A stretch of 64,000 bases of DNA. It comes from a virus. The notes under the pieces were generated by a model. It was not told the origin of the DNA, made no database searches, and saw only the letters and a list, made by a program, of their open reading frames with translations. Within the stretch, counting starts at the first letter, position 1. Every line of letters begins with the position of its first letter. The position numbers and the translations under genes are program-made. This document shows positions 25,424-31,719 of the stretch, piece by piece. The stretch covers positions 1 through 64,000 of IMG/VR virus record IMGVR_UViG_3300048672_000219; one strand, written 5' to 3'.

Positions 25424-25611
25424 TAATTCTTCTCTCCTTGTTCAATTCCCTTAAACCAACCATCTGCATATTCCACCATCCCAAACAGCCAAGCACAAGC
25501 CCATGCACCAATTGACTGCCAAGAAAACCCATCCTTGAGTATGTACATGCAAACGGCAAACTGTAGTGCAGAACTTACCCACCACAAGGGTTGCTTATAG
25601 AATGGCTTCAT
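25423..25611 (-). CDS. small membrane protein (62 aa)
   Basis: 62 aa with two hydrophobic segments (WWVSSALQFAVCMYILKDG and SIGAWACAWLFGMVEYADGW). Trp-rich; unknown function. Coupled to thyX. Confidence 0.6.
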   Translation of the reverse strand: MKPFYKQPLWWVSSALQFAVCMYILKDGFSWQSIGAWACAWLFGMVEYADGWFKGIEQGEKN

Positions 25612-25838
25612 TTCTCAAGTCCTTCCACACGATAATAAACATCCGTCAAATTAACAAGCTCGTAAGTGTCTTGCTCATCAAATTTAATCGCCACATACCC
25701 TACATTATTAACCCACACTTTATTTCGCTGTGCAAAAGCATTCTTGGCATTGCCAGCCTTAGTCCAAGCACAACGAGAGTTGTATGCTTGAAACTCTCCC
25801 GTTTCCTTATTTCGGATTGCAAATATTTGTGTGCTCAT
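25608..25838 (-). CDS. hypothetical protein (76 aa)
   Basis: 76 aa from MSTQIFAIRNKETGEFQAYN, beta-rich, no recognised domain. The ATG overlaps the preceding stop (ATGA); the ribosome site is weak, so translation probably depends on coupling. Confidence 0.58.
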   Translation of the reverse strand: MSTQIFAIRNKETGEFQAYNSRCAWTKAGNAKNAFAQRNKVWVNNVGYVAIKFDEQDTYELVNLTDVYYRVEGLEK

Positions 25839-25996
25839 TTGTCTAGCCAATCTTCGATAATTTCATCAACATTATCCCACAAAATCATTCCACCCTCAAA
25901 CCATTGGTAGAAGAATTTGCACACAAACCCTGCCAGCGTGAGAGGCCAGAGGATTGCAAATAGGCTCCATCTGATAATTAGTCGTTTCTTATTCAT
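25835..25996 (-). CDS. small membrane-associated protein (53 aa)
   Basis: 53 aa: MNKKRLIIRWSLFAILWPLT and on; an N-terminal basic-hydrophobic segment then an acidic C-terminus (WDNVDEIIEDWLDK). AAGGGG precedes two adjacent ATGs; the second (25996) overlaps the previous stop. Confidence 0.55.
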   Translation of the reverse strand: MNKKRLIIRWSLFAILWPLTLAGFVCKFFYQWFEGGMILWDNVDEIIEDWLDK

Positions 25997-26430
25997 CATT
26001 TCCCCTTATAAAGATTTTGCACAGCTTCAATAATTAATTCTTGCATATTCTCTTTCAGTTCAGCAATTGTAGCTTCTTGCACATTAGCTTCCACAATCTC
26101 TGCAATCAATGGCTTCTGTTCGTCAAGACACTTCTGCAAATATCTCCACATTTCATTGCTTCCATCATCCCACATGTCAGGAGCTTTGAACACAGTGTAG
26201 CTTGACAGTTCTTTCACAACACGAGTGGCATTCTGCTTGATAAGCTCTGCCATGTCAATGTTTAGCGTATCGTCACAAGCCTTACTAACAGCTTGATAGG
26301 CTGTATTGGAAAGGAACCGTTGCAAGTCTTGTTCTGTGTTGAGCTTACGCTGAATAAACTTACGAAATTCTTGTTCAGCAATTTCCTGCATTGTGTCTTG
26401 TGAGAGATGATCTTCTAGGTTGATTTCCAT
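25996..26430 (-). CDS. hypothetical helical protein (144 aa)
   Basis: 144 aa, helical and acidic throughout (MEINLEDHLSQDTMQEIAEQ). AAGGAAGAATAG precedes ATG26430. No recognised family. Confidence 0.6.
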   Translation of the reverse strand: MEINLEDHLSQDTMQEIAEQEFRKFIQRKLNTEQDLQRFLSNTAYQAVSKACDDTLNIDMAELIKQNATRVVKELSSYTVFKAPDMWDDGSNEMWRYLQKCLDEQKPLIAEIVEANVQEATIAELKENMQELIIEAVQNLYKGK

Positions 26431-26625
26431 CTATTCTTCCTTATCAAAAGTTTTAGGTACTACTCGACATTCATATGTGTCTGCACAATTATTGCAAATT
26501 GCCGCCCAATCTCCAAGGCGAGATAAGCCTGTTGCTGGAAATTCCGCAAAGTCATAATCCAAATTTGCGTCGTAGAATGTCTTACAACCACATACATCAC
26601 ATAGTCGATAATCAGAAGCTGCCAT
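26431..26625 (-). CDS. small zinc-ribbon-like protein (64 aa)
   Basis: 64 aa with CDVCGC near residue 9 and CNNC near residue 44, a pattern for one zinc ribbon. TAATG overlap with the gene upstream. Confidence 0.6.
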   Translation of the reverse strand: MAASDYRLCDVCGCKTFYDANLDYDFAEFPATGLSRLGDWAAICNNCADTYECRVVPKTFDKEE

Positions 26626-26918
26626 TATGCACCCACATAAACAGTAATGGTTTTCTCAACAGGCTTCACCTTACGGAAAGTAGGATCATAACGCTCACCA
26701 TATCCCCAATAACCGCAGTTATCTCGAACTGTGGCCACTTCAAAGTATTCATCCGTAGGAACATCATTCAAAATAAGCTGAAACACTTCCGTAACTGTGA
26801 CAGTTTTGTGTTCTGCTTCTTCCTCAAAGAACACACGTTTAAACTCCACACCATCTACCTCAGAATACACTTCACCATCTTCGTAATGGTTGTCGATAAA
26901 TTCTTGCAGATTCATCAT
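26625..26918 (-). CDS. hypothetical protein (97 aa)
   Basis: 97 aa, acidic first half (FIDNHYEDGEVYSEVDGVEF), beta-like second half ending ITVYVGA. Two adjacent ATGs (26918, 26915) behind GGGGGAAGA; both overlap the stop of the 55-aa gene. Confidence 0.6.
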   Translation of the reverse strand: MMNLQEFIDNHYEDGEVYSEVDGVEFKRVFFEEEAEHKTVTVTEVFQLILNDVPTDEYFEVATVRDNCGYWGYGERYDPTFRKVKPVEKTITVYVGA

Positions 26919-27082
26919 TCTTCCCCCTTATATTGTTCAAGCACATCGTCAAGATTAGGTACTAAGTCCATCAGAAAATCCAGTTTGTTTGCCAAGTCAT
27001 TGTACAACTCTTCATAATACTCTGCTTTAGCTTTGTACAAATCTTCTTTCGTTGCATACATACTCATTGAGAATTCTTGCAT
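26915..27082 (-). CDS. small hypothetical protein (55 aa)
   Basis: 55 aa: MQEFSMSMYATKEDLYKAKA and on, helical and acidic. GGGGAACATA before ATG27082. Overlaps the next gene. Confidence 0.52.
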   Translation of the reverse strand: MQEFSMSMYATKEDLYKAKAEYYEELYNDLANKLDFLMDLVPNLDDVLEQYKGEE

Positions 27083-27091
27083 TATGTTCCC

Positions 27092-27274
27092 CTATTTCTT
27101 CTGCACACAAACAAATTTATATTCTTTGCTAGTTTCCTTCACAAAGCCCTTAGCAGCCTCTCCAGCTTGTTGACATGCTACTTGGCTAGAGAAGCCTTCA
27201 ATCGAATGCAGAGCTACAGAATCACCCTTAGCCCATACGCCAGCATAAATATACATCACGAGTACCCACGTCAT
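27092..27274 (-). CDS. small exported protein (60 aa)
   Basis: 60 aa with a hydrophobic N-terminus (MTWVLVMYIYAGVWA) that may be a signal peptide; two Cys remain (VACQQAG, FVCVQKK). AAAGGAGAAAACAA precedes ATG27274. Function unknown. Confidence 0.58.
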   Translation of the reverse strand: MTWVLVMYIYAGVWAKGDSVALHSIEGFSSQVACQQAGEAAKGFVKETSKEYKFVCVQKK

Positions 27275-27286
27275 TTGTTTTCTCCT

Positions 27287-27502
27287 TTAACGGCTGATAA
27301 TTATTTCATGTCCAAGATGATTGATAATATCTTTCAGGACATTTTTTAGTTCATGATTGGTTCCATCATAACAGTGAGCAATCGCCGGATAGTCTCCAAA
27401 TGGCTCTCCATCAATTGTTACATTAAAGCCATTCGACCAACTGCTGCCGCAGTCTTCACAGTCGTACTCATCGAATGTGTGTTCAATTCTAATTAGTGAC
27501 AT
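27287..27502 (-). CDS. hypothetical protein (71 aa)
   Basis: 71 aa with CEDCG near the N-terminus and a His-rich C-terminus. AAGGAGAAAAC precedes ATG27502. No family recognised. Confidence 0.58.
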   Translation of the reverse strand: MSLIRIEHTFDEYDCEDCGSSWSNGFNVTIDGEPFGDYPAIAHCYDGTNHELKNVLKDIINHLGHEIIISR

Positions 27503-27511
27503 GTTTTCTCC

Positions 27512-27922
27512 TTATTTACTGTAATAAAAATGACCATCCACTTTAAGAAGTAGCTTGCCATATCCTTTGGGAAAGCGTTTCGTATTAAAATACCAGCCAG
27601 CTTTCCCTACAACTGGTGGATATTGTAGCACATCAAAATACCTTTGCAACTCTTTTTCAGTGAAATGCCAATCTTTCTGTGCAGCTGCCCAAGGCCATTG
27701 TCCTTTAGCCATTACAACTTGGCAATAGCTCTTGTGCTCCACTCTGGAACGATTCTGAAGCGTCTCCAGCACAGCCTTAGCGCCTTTCAGAGAACAACCT
27801 GCGCATTCCTTCACAAGGGTACGGACAGCACACTGTAAGTTGCTAGGAGGCTTCCTCACGCCTTTCCCATGTGCCACAGAGCAAGCTAACACTAAGAGAA
27901 CGGCTGTGAGGAACTTAGTCAT
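27512..27922 (-). CDS. SleB-like cell-wall hydrolase, exported
   Basis: 136 aa. Residues 1-19 form a signal peptide (MTKFLTAVLLVLACSVAHG). The remainder follows the SleB/CwlJ order: VLETLQNRSR, CQVVMAKGQWPWA, then GWYFNTKR and VDGHFYYSK at the C-terminus. It would cut peptidoglycan in the periplasm without needing the holin. It sits in a metabolic block, far from the lysis cassette, so a role in lysis timing, entry or wall remodelling is possible. Confidence 0.75.
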   Translation of the reverse strand: MTKFLTAVLLVLACSVAHGKGVRKPPSNLQCAVRTLVKECAGCSLKGAKAVLETLQNRSRVEHKSYCQVVMAKGQWPWAAAQKDWHFTEKELQRYFDVLQYPPVVGKAGWYFNTKRFPKGYGKLLLKVDGHFYYSK

Positions 27923-28092
27923 TCGTCTCGATCCGTCCAGTAACGCATATAGCCTTCACCAATCAGAAAGTCTTGAAACACATCACAATCGTAATGATCG
28001 TTCAGCAGCCCAAACAAATCATCAGCAAGAGCTTGTCGTTGTGCGACAGGGATATAGTGGTGGATCATTATGTTGTTCAATCGCTCATTCAT
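27919..28092 (-). CDS. small hypothetical protein (57 aa)
   Basis: 57 aa: MNERLNNIMIHHYIPVAQRQ and on. AAAGGAAATGATA precedes ATG28092. Overlaps the neighbours by eight and four bases. No recognised domain. Confidence 0.55.
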   Translation of the reverse strand: MNERLNNIMIHHYIPVAQRQALADDLFGLLNDHYDCDVFQDFLIGEGYMRYWTDRDE

Positions 28093-28288
28093 TATCATTT
28101 CCTTTCAAATCAGCATACAATGCTTCGTCTAAATATGTCAAATATTCTTCTGGAAGGATTTGCACAAAATCCATGTCTCCGATTTTGAAGCTATCCACTT
28201 GGAACAGATCATAATCTCCGTCACTATTGGAAGCAGCTTCAAATGTGTATGTTACATCGCATAGGATTTTTGTTTTATAGTTTTTCAT
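28085..28288 (-). CDS. hypothetical acidic protein (67 aa)
   Basis: 67 aa, beta-like N-terminus (MKNYKTKILCDVTYTFEAAS) and acidic C-terminus. The start lies 14 bases inside the end of the GIY-YIG gene, suggesting the latter was inserted just upstream. Confidence 0.58.
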   Translation of the reverse strand: MKNYKTKILCDVTYTFEAASNSDGDYDLFQVDSFKIGDMDFVQILPEEYLTYLDEALYADLKGNDNE

Positions 28289-29297
28289 TCATTTCCTCTA
28301 AAATAAGTTGTTTCTCAATAAATTCTATCACATCTAAGTAGTTATGGTAGTACGTCGCCTCTGTTTTAAATCCAGATATTTTCTGAGGGTGTAAAACAAA
28401 AGTTTTCTTGAGTTTCCTTTCTATTTCAAAAGCAGTATTACCACCCATTTCAAAAGTTATAAGTTCATCTACAATACAGCCAACGTCTTTTAAATTTTTT
28501 CTGTGTTCTGCTAGTCTCTGGATGAATTTGTTGGATATACCATACCCTGTAAATTCAAAACTTCCGACTATTTTCAAAACATACACCACGGCAGATTTTT
28601 CTCTGTGAAATCCTGCTGGGCTAGGGCATCTGCAAGGTTTTCGACCTTTTCTTAGATTTGAAGTAGTGGATTTAAAAATTCCAGAGCATTTTCCAGATGT
28701 GACTAACTCATCACAACTACAGATCGGGCAAATTACATCCCAAAGACATCTTCCTGAAACATTATAAGTTTCCTCTCGGCGTTTGAATTTCCAACCGTCT
28801 GAGAACAAACCTTTAGATAGGAGTTTATTTGTAAAATCTTCATCACTCATTCTCCACGAATTAGCTTTTATTGCAATTTTACATTTAGGGCAACCATTTT
28901 TATTTTTGATAAAGCACGTGACACTAGTAGAGTCCCAGACATGACCATCTTTTAAGCATTTCAAAATTATTTTGTCTTTGGCTCTTACTTTAACATCATT
29001 GTTTTTGTATCCAATGAAGTCATAATTCTTTTCTTCACATAATCTTTTTATTACAATACTGCATTGTTCTTTTGTTTTGCTATATGTATTTGAGCAGGCG
29101 CAAGGGATATGTCCAGATTTCAAAGACGATGCCGCTATTTCAAACTCACCATTTCCGTATAGCTCTTGATCTTTGCAGCAGATGTGACACTTCACTATGC
29201 AGTATTTTGTTGATTTGTTTTTTAAGAAGATATTTAAAACTTCTAAGTGATTCATTTCACCAAATGAATCTCCAATTTCTACAGAACTTTTCTTCAC
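28275..29297 (-). CDS. GIY-YIG homing endonuclease with zinc-ribbon N-terminus
   Basis: 340 aa. The N-terminal 230 residues carry repeated Cys pairs (CHICC, CACS, CPKC, CPICSC, CRCP) that look like zinc ribbons for DNA recognition. The C-terminal domain starts VVYVLKIVGSFEFTGYGIS, a GIY-YIG variant, then FIQRLAEHRKNL and the metal-binding Glu in AFEIERKLK. GTG29297 directly follows the TAA of the small gene 29298-29483 and has GGAG nine bases upstream. Confidence 0.85.
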   Translation of the reverse strand: MKKSSVEIGDSFGEMNHLEVLNIFLKNKSTKYCIVKCHICCKDQELYGNGEFEIAASSLKSGHIPCACSNTYSKTKEQCSIVIKRLCEEKNYDFIGYKNNDVKVRAKDKIILKCLKDGHVWDSTSVTCFIKNKNGCPKCKIAIKANSWRMSDEDFTNKLLSKGLFSDGWKFKRREETYNVSGRCLWDVICPICSCDELVTSGKCSGIFKSTTSNLRKGRKPCRCPSPAGFHREKSAVVYVLKIVGSFEFTGYGISNKFIQRLAEHRKNLKDVGCIVDELITFEMGGNTAFEIERKLKKTFVLHPQKISGFKTEATYYHNYLDVIEFIEKQLILEEMNEKL

Positions 29298-29483
29298 TTA
29301 CAAAGTCTCCAGCAATCTCACCAGTTTACGTTTACGCACAACAGCCCGTGCGTCCTTAATCTTCTGCACAATATCATCATGACCCTTTTTACGATGATAT
29401 ATAAGCTGTTGTGTGATACGTTGAGCACTAGAAATTTCAATGTAATCTGCCAGTTCTTCTACAGTTGCCAATTTATAATCCAT
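29298..29483 (-). CDS. small putative DNA-binding protein paired with GIY-YIG gene (copy A)
   Basis: 61 aa: MDYKLATVEELADYIEISSA and on, ending RKLVRLLETL. The pattern (Y/F)xxxTVxxLAxxI, then a basic middle and an RKLxxxL-like end, recurs in the proteins at 37979-38161 and 47383-47595. The first 35 residues suit a helix-turn-helix. It is the first gene behind a strong promoter and abuts the GIY-YIG gene. Regulation of the endonuclease is inferred. Confidence 0.65.
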   Translation of the reverse strand: MDYKLATVEELADYIEISSAQRITQQLIYHRKKGHDDIVQKIKDARAVVRKRKLVRLLETL

Positions 29484-29506
29484 AATACCTCCAAGGTTAA
29501 AAAGGT

Positions 29507-29535
29507 ATTATAGCATAACATTTAGTAAATGTCAA
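29507..29535 (-). promoter_or_regulatory. sigma70-type promoter of the small-protein/GIY-YIG module A
   Basis: TTGACA (29530-29535), 17-bp spacer, TATAAT (29507-29512): a perfect consensus, 24 bases from the ATG. Confidence 0.9.
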
Positions 29536-29559
29536 GGGAGTGCCTTACAACTTGTGGGG

Positions 29560-30924
29560 TTATCCGGTAGTTATACCTTTTGCCGCAGACAGAATTGCAA
29601 CACACTCATCGTAGCTGTTTGCTTCAGTTTTGTCAAGGCGTTCTTCTACAAACACTGGAAGGAAACAACTGAATGTATCGCTTCCGCGCTTGCTGATAAT
29701 GTCGTTGGCTTTGATAGTGACGATCTTACCAATCATGTCGTGCTTGTGCATCCAGAACACTTTACGCATATCGTCTGTCATGCCAGTTCCAACATCCGTT
29801 ACAAGCTTCCCACAGGAACTGGTGAGTTGCAAAGCACCACACATTCCAGCAGCTTTACCAGAGCCTTCAACAACACCTGTGATTTTCAGGTCAATCTCAA
29901 ACTCTACTTTCATCTTCACACAATCTTTGCTTGTGCCATCTTTCCAGAGGAAGTCTGTAGTTTTCAGTACAGCGCCTTCTTTACCTTGTGCAGTGAATTC
30001 AGAGTAGATTTTAAAAGCTTCTTCCATGGAGTGTACCTCAAAGGTTTCCACAGATTGAATACTCTCTACGACACTGCTTTTACTCAAAACATCTAATGCA
30101 GCAAGACGTTGTGAATATTTACGAACACTTTTTCCTGATTTAAATTCTTCCATGCTCAGAATATCCCAAGCATACATCCTATAGATATAGTTACTATTTA
30201 CTTCACCACCTTTAAGGATGCTGTTAAGAATACCATTACCTGTTTTGCGGTCAAGAAGCTGCATCTCCCCGTTGTAAATCGGGTTTGTGAACACGACAAT
30301 CTCACCAGCTAGCACAATATCATTTGGCAAACCTTTTGCGATTTGCGCAGAGAATTCCTTTGGATATATGCTTCCTGCGCGAGTAATTACTTGAGGTTCC
30401 GCATCTACTCCTTTTGCTACATAGGCGAATGCCCCATCAAATTTCTCTTGAATCAAGTAAGAATTCAGTTTGCTAAACTTCTCCTTAGCTTTCTTATCTA
30501 GCAAACTGCAACGCTGATAAGGCACTGAGAAGTACAAATTCGGCCACGTTTTTAATACCATAGTGTCGCCCACGCCAGCACCAATGGAGCGATTCATCAT
30601 TAACTGAATGAGTGTTCGTCCTTCATCGTTTAGTGCCGACACATGCCCGTTCAAGCTGGCTTCTGCTGCAAGTCCTGTCACTTTACGACCTGCAATTTCA
30701 TTCAGCATAAAATGAATGTCAATGGAATCAAACTCTTGAGTCCCTGACCAAGTTTTCAGGTCTGAATGTTGCAGCTTCTTTTGCCAGAAATTAATGGCAG
30801 GGTCGTAAGTCACTCGCATGTATTCTTTCAGCAGAGCATTGTCCTTATGCTGCATCAGAATAGCTTGCTTTGCATTGCTTCCTTGAGCTTCTTGCAAGCT
30901 CTTGATAATTTCGTACAGTGTCAT
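29560..30924 (-). CDS. ATP-dependent DNA ligase
   Basis: 454 aa. Adenylation motif KFDG (Lys161) in LIQEKFDGAFAYV, then RAGS, GEIVVF, YAWDIL, KEGAVLKT and VKMKVEFEIDL, in the order of nucleotidyltransferase motifs I, III, IV and V, with an OB-like C-terminus. It joins nicks during replication. Length and N-terminal helical region resemble T4/T5-type rather than the shorter T7 ligase. ATG30924 overlaps the previous stop. Confidence 0.93.
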   Translation of the reverse strand: MTLYEIIKSLQEAQGSNAKQAILMQHKDNALLKEYMRVTYDPAINFWQKKLQHSDLKTWSGTQEFDSIDIHFMLNEIAGRKVTGLAAEASLNGHVSALNDEGRTLIQLMMNRSIGAGVGDTMVLKTWPNLYFSVPYQRCSLLDKKAKEKFSKLNSYLIQEKFDGAFAYVAKGVDAEPQVITRAGSIYPKEFSAQIAKGLPNDIVLAGEIVVFTNPIYNGEMQLLDRKTGNGILNSILKGGEVNSNYIYRMYAWDILSMEEFKSGKSVRKYSQRLAALDVLSKSSVVESIQSVETFEVHSMEEAFKIYSEFTAQGKEGAVLKTTDFLWKDGTSKDCVKMKVEFEIDLKITGVVEGSGKAAGMCGALQLTSSCGKLVTDVGTGMTDDMRKVFWMHKHDMIGKIVTIKANDIISKRGSDTFSCFLPVFVEERLDKTEANSYDECVAILSAAKGITTG

Positions 30925-31130
30925 TCCATCTCCTTAAAGTATTCCTTCATCACATCATAATTTATTACAACACCCATCAAATTACCCTGCGTATCTTCTA
31001 CAACAGTGTGGGCATCCTCAATATAGTATTCACTATGACTAGTACCATAAGCCACATAACCTTTAGCCATAGCACCCTTCAACTCTTCCAATTCTTTCTC
31101 CAACTCTGCAATACGTGCTGCAATGCTCAT
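30921..31130 (-). CDS. hypothetical protein (69 aa)
   Basis: 69 aa from MSIAARIAELEKELEELKGA: short coiled coil, then a beta segment (YVAYGTSHSEYYIEDAHTVV). AAGGAGAAATGAG precedes ATG31130. Confidence 0.58.
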   Translation of the reverse strand: MSIAARIAELEKELEELKGAMAKGYVAYGTSHSEYYIEDAHTVVEDTQGNLMGVVINYDVMKEYFKEME

Positions 31131-31131
31131 C

Positions 31132-31341
31132 TCATTTCTCCTTAATTTCATCATTAAAAATTGGCTCAAACACAACTGGTGAATACTCACACAGACGCTC
31201 CACTATAGCATGTTGTACAAGCTCTCGCAAGTCTTTTAGTTCACCTAGAGTGAAGTTTCCAATATAAGAAAACCTATCGTCAGAGTTGACTATCATTTTG
31301 CTTTGAAGCCACAACTCTAACTTCTCATTAGCATTGTCCAT
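31132..31341 (-). CDS. hypothetical protein (69 aa)
   Basis: 69 aa from MDNANEKLELWLQSKMIVNS. GGAGAGTTGTG before ATG31341. First gene behind the ligase-operon promoter. No recognised family. Confidence 0.58.
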   Translation of the reverse strand: MDNANEKLELWLQSKMIVNSDDRFSYIGNFTLGELKDLRELVQHAIVERLCEYSPVVFEPIFNDEIKEK

Positions 31342-31371
31342 CACAACTCTCCTTATGAATTTGTATAAGCC

Positions 31372-31400
31372 ATTTTAGAGTATATTTTGGAGCATGTCAA
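31372..31400 (-). promoter_or_regulatory. sigma70-type promoter of the ligase operon
   Basis: TTGACA (31395-31400), 17-bp spacer, TAAAAT (31372-31377). Confidence 0.8.
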
Positions 31401-31444
31401 GTGAATCCTTCACTAATTTCAAGTGTTATGAAATGTATAGGCGA

Positions 31445-31480
31445 AGAAAAGCCCACCCGACCTGTTAGGGAGGGGTGGGC
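31445..31480 (-). terminator. rho-independent terminator after the tailspike operon
   Basis: Leftward: GCCCACCC (31473-31480) pairs with GGGTGGGC (31451-31458), then TTTTC. It closes the unit 34529-31492 just before the ligase-operon promoter. Confidence 0.88.
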
Positions 31481-31491
31481 CAACTCTTAGT

Positions 31492-31719
31492 TTACAGATT
31501 TTTTAGTATCTTATTCAAGTCTTCTTCAGATAGAATTACTACTACGTCATCAAGTAGCGGATGTTTTATGTTGCCGCCATACTCATTAAACGCCGCAACA
31601 GAATACACTCCTTCTTCAAAAACATCAATCTGAAGTGTTCCTTGATCTACTGCAACATTTGCTTGTTTGTGCATCGCACAACAGTCTTTGTTGCTCCATA
31701 CTAAGTCTTTTACGTTCAT
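31492..31719 (-). CDS. hypothetical protein downstream of the tailspike (75 aa)
   Basis: 75 aa (MNVKDLVWSNKDCCAMHKQA and on). TAATG overlap with the tailspike gene. Small proteins in this position are sometimes tailspike chaperones or modification partners; nothing in the sequence proves that. Confidence 0.6.
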   Translation of the reverse strand: MNVKDLVWSNKDCCAMHKQANVAVDQGTLQIDVFEEGVYSVAAFNEYGGNIKHPLLDDVVVILSEEDLNKILKNL

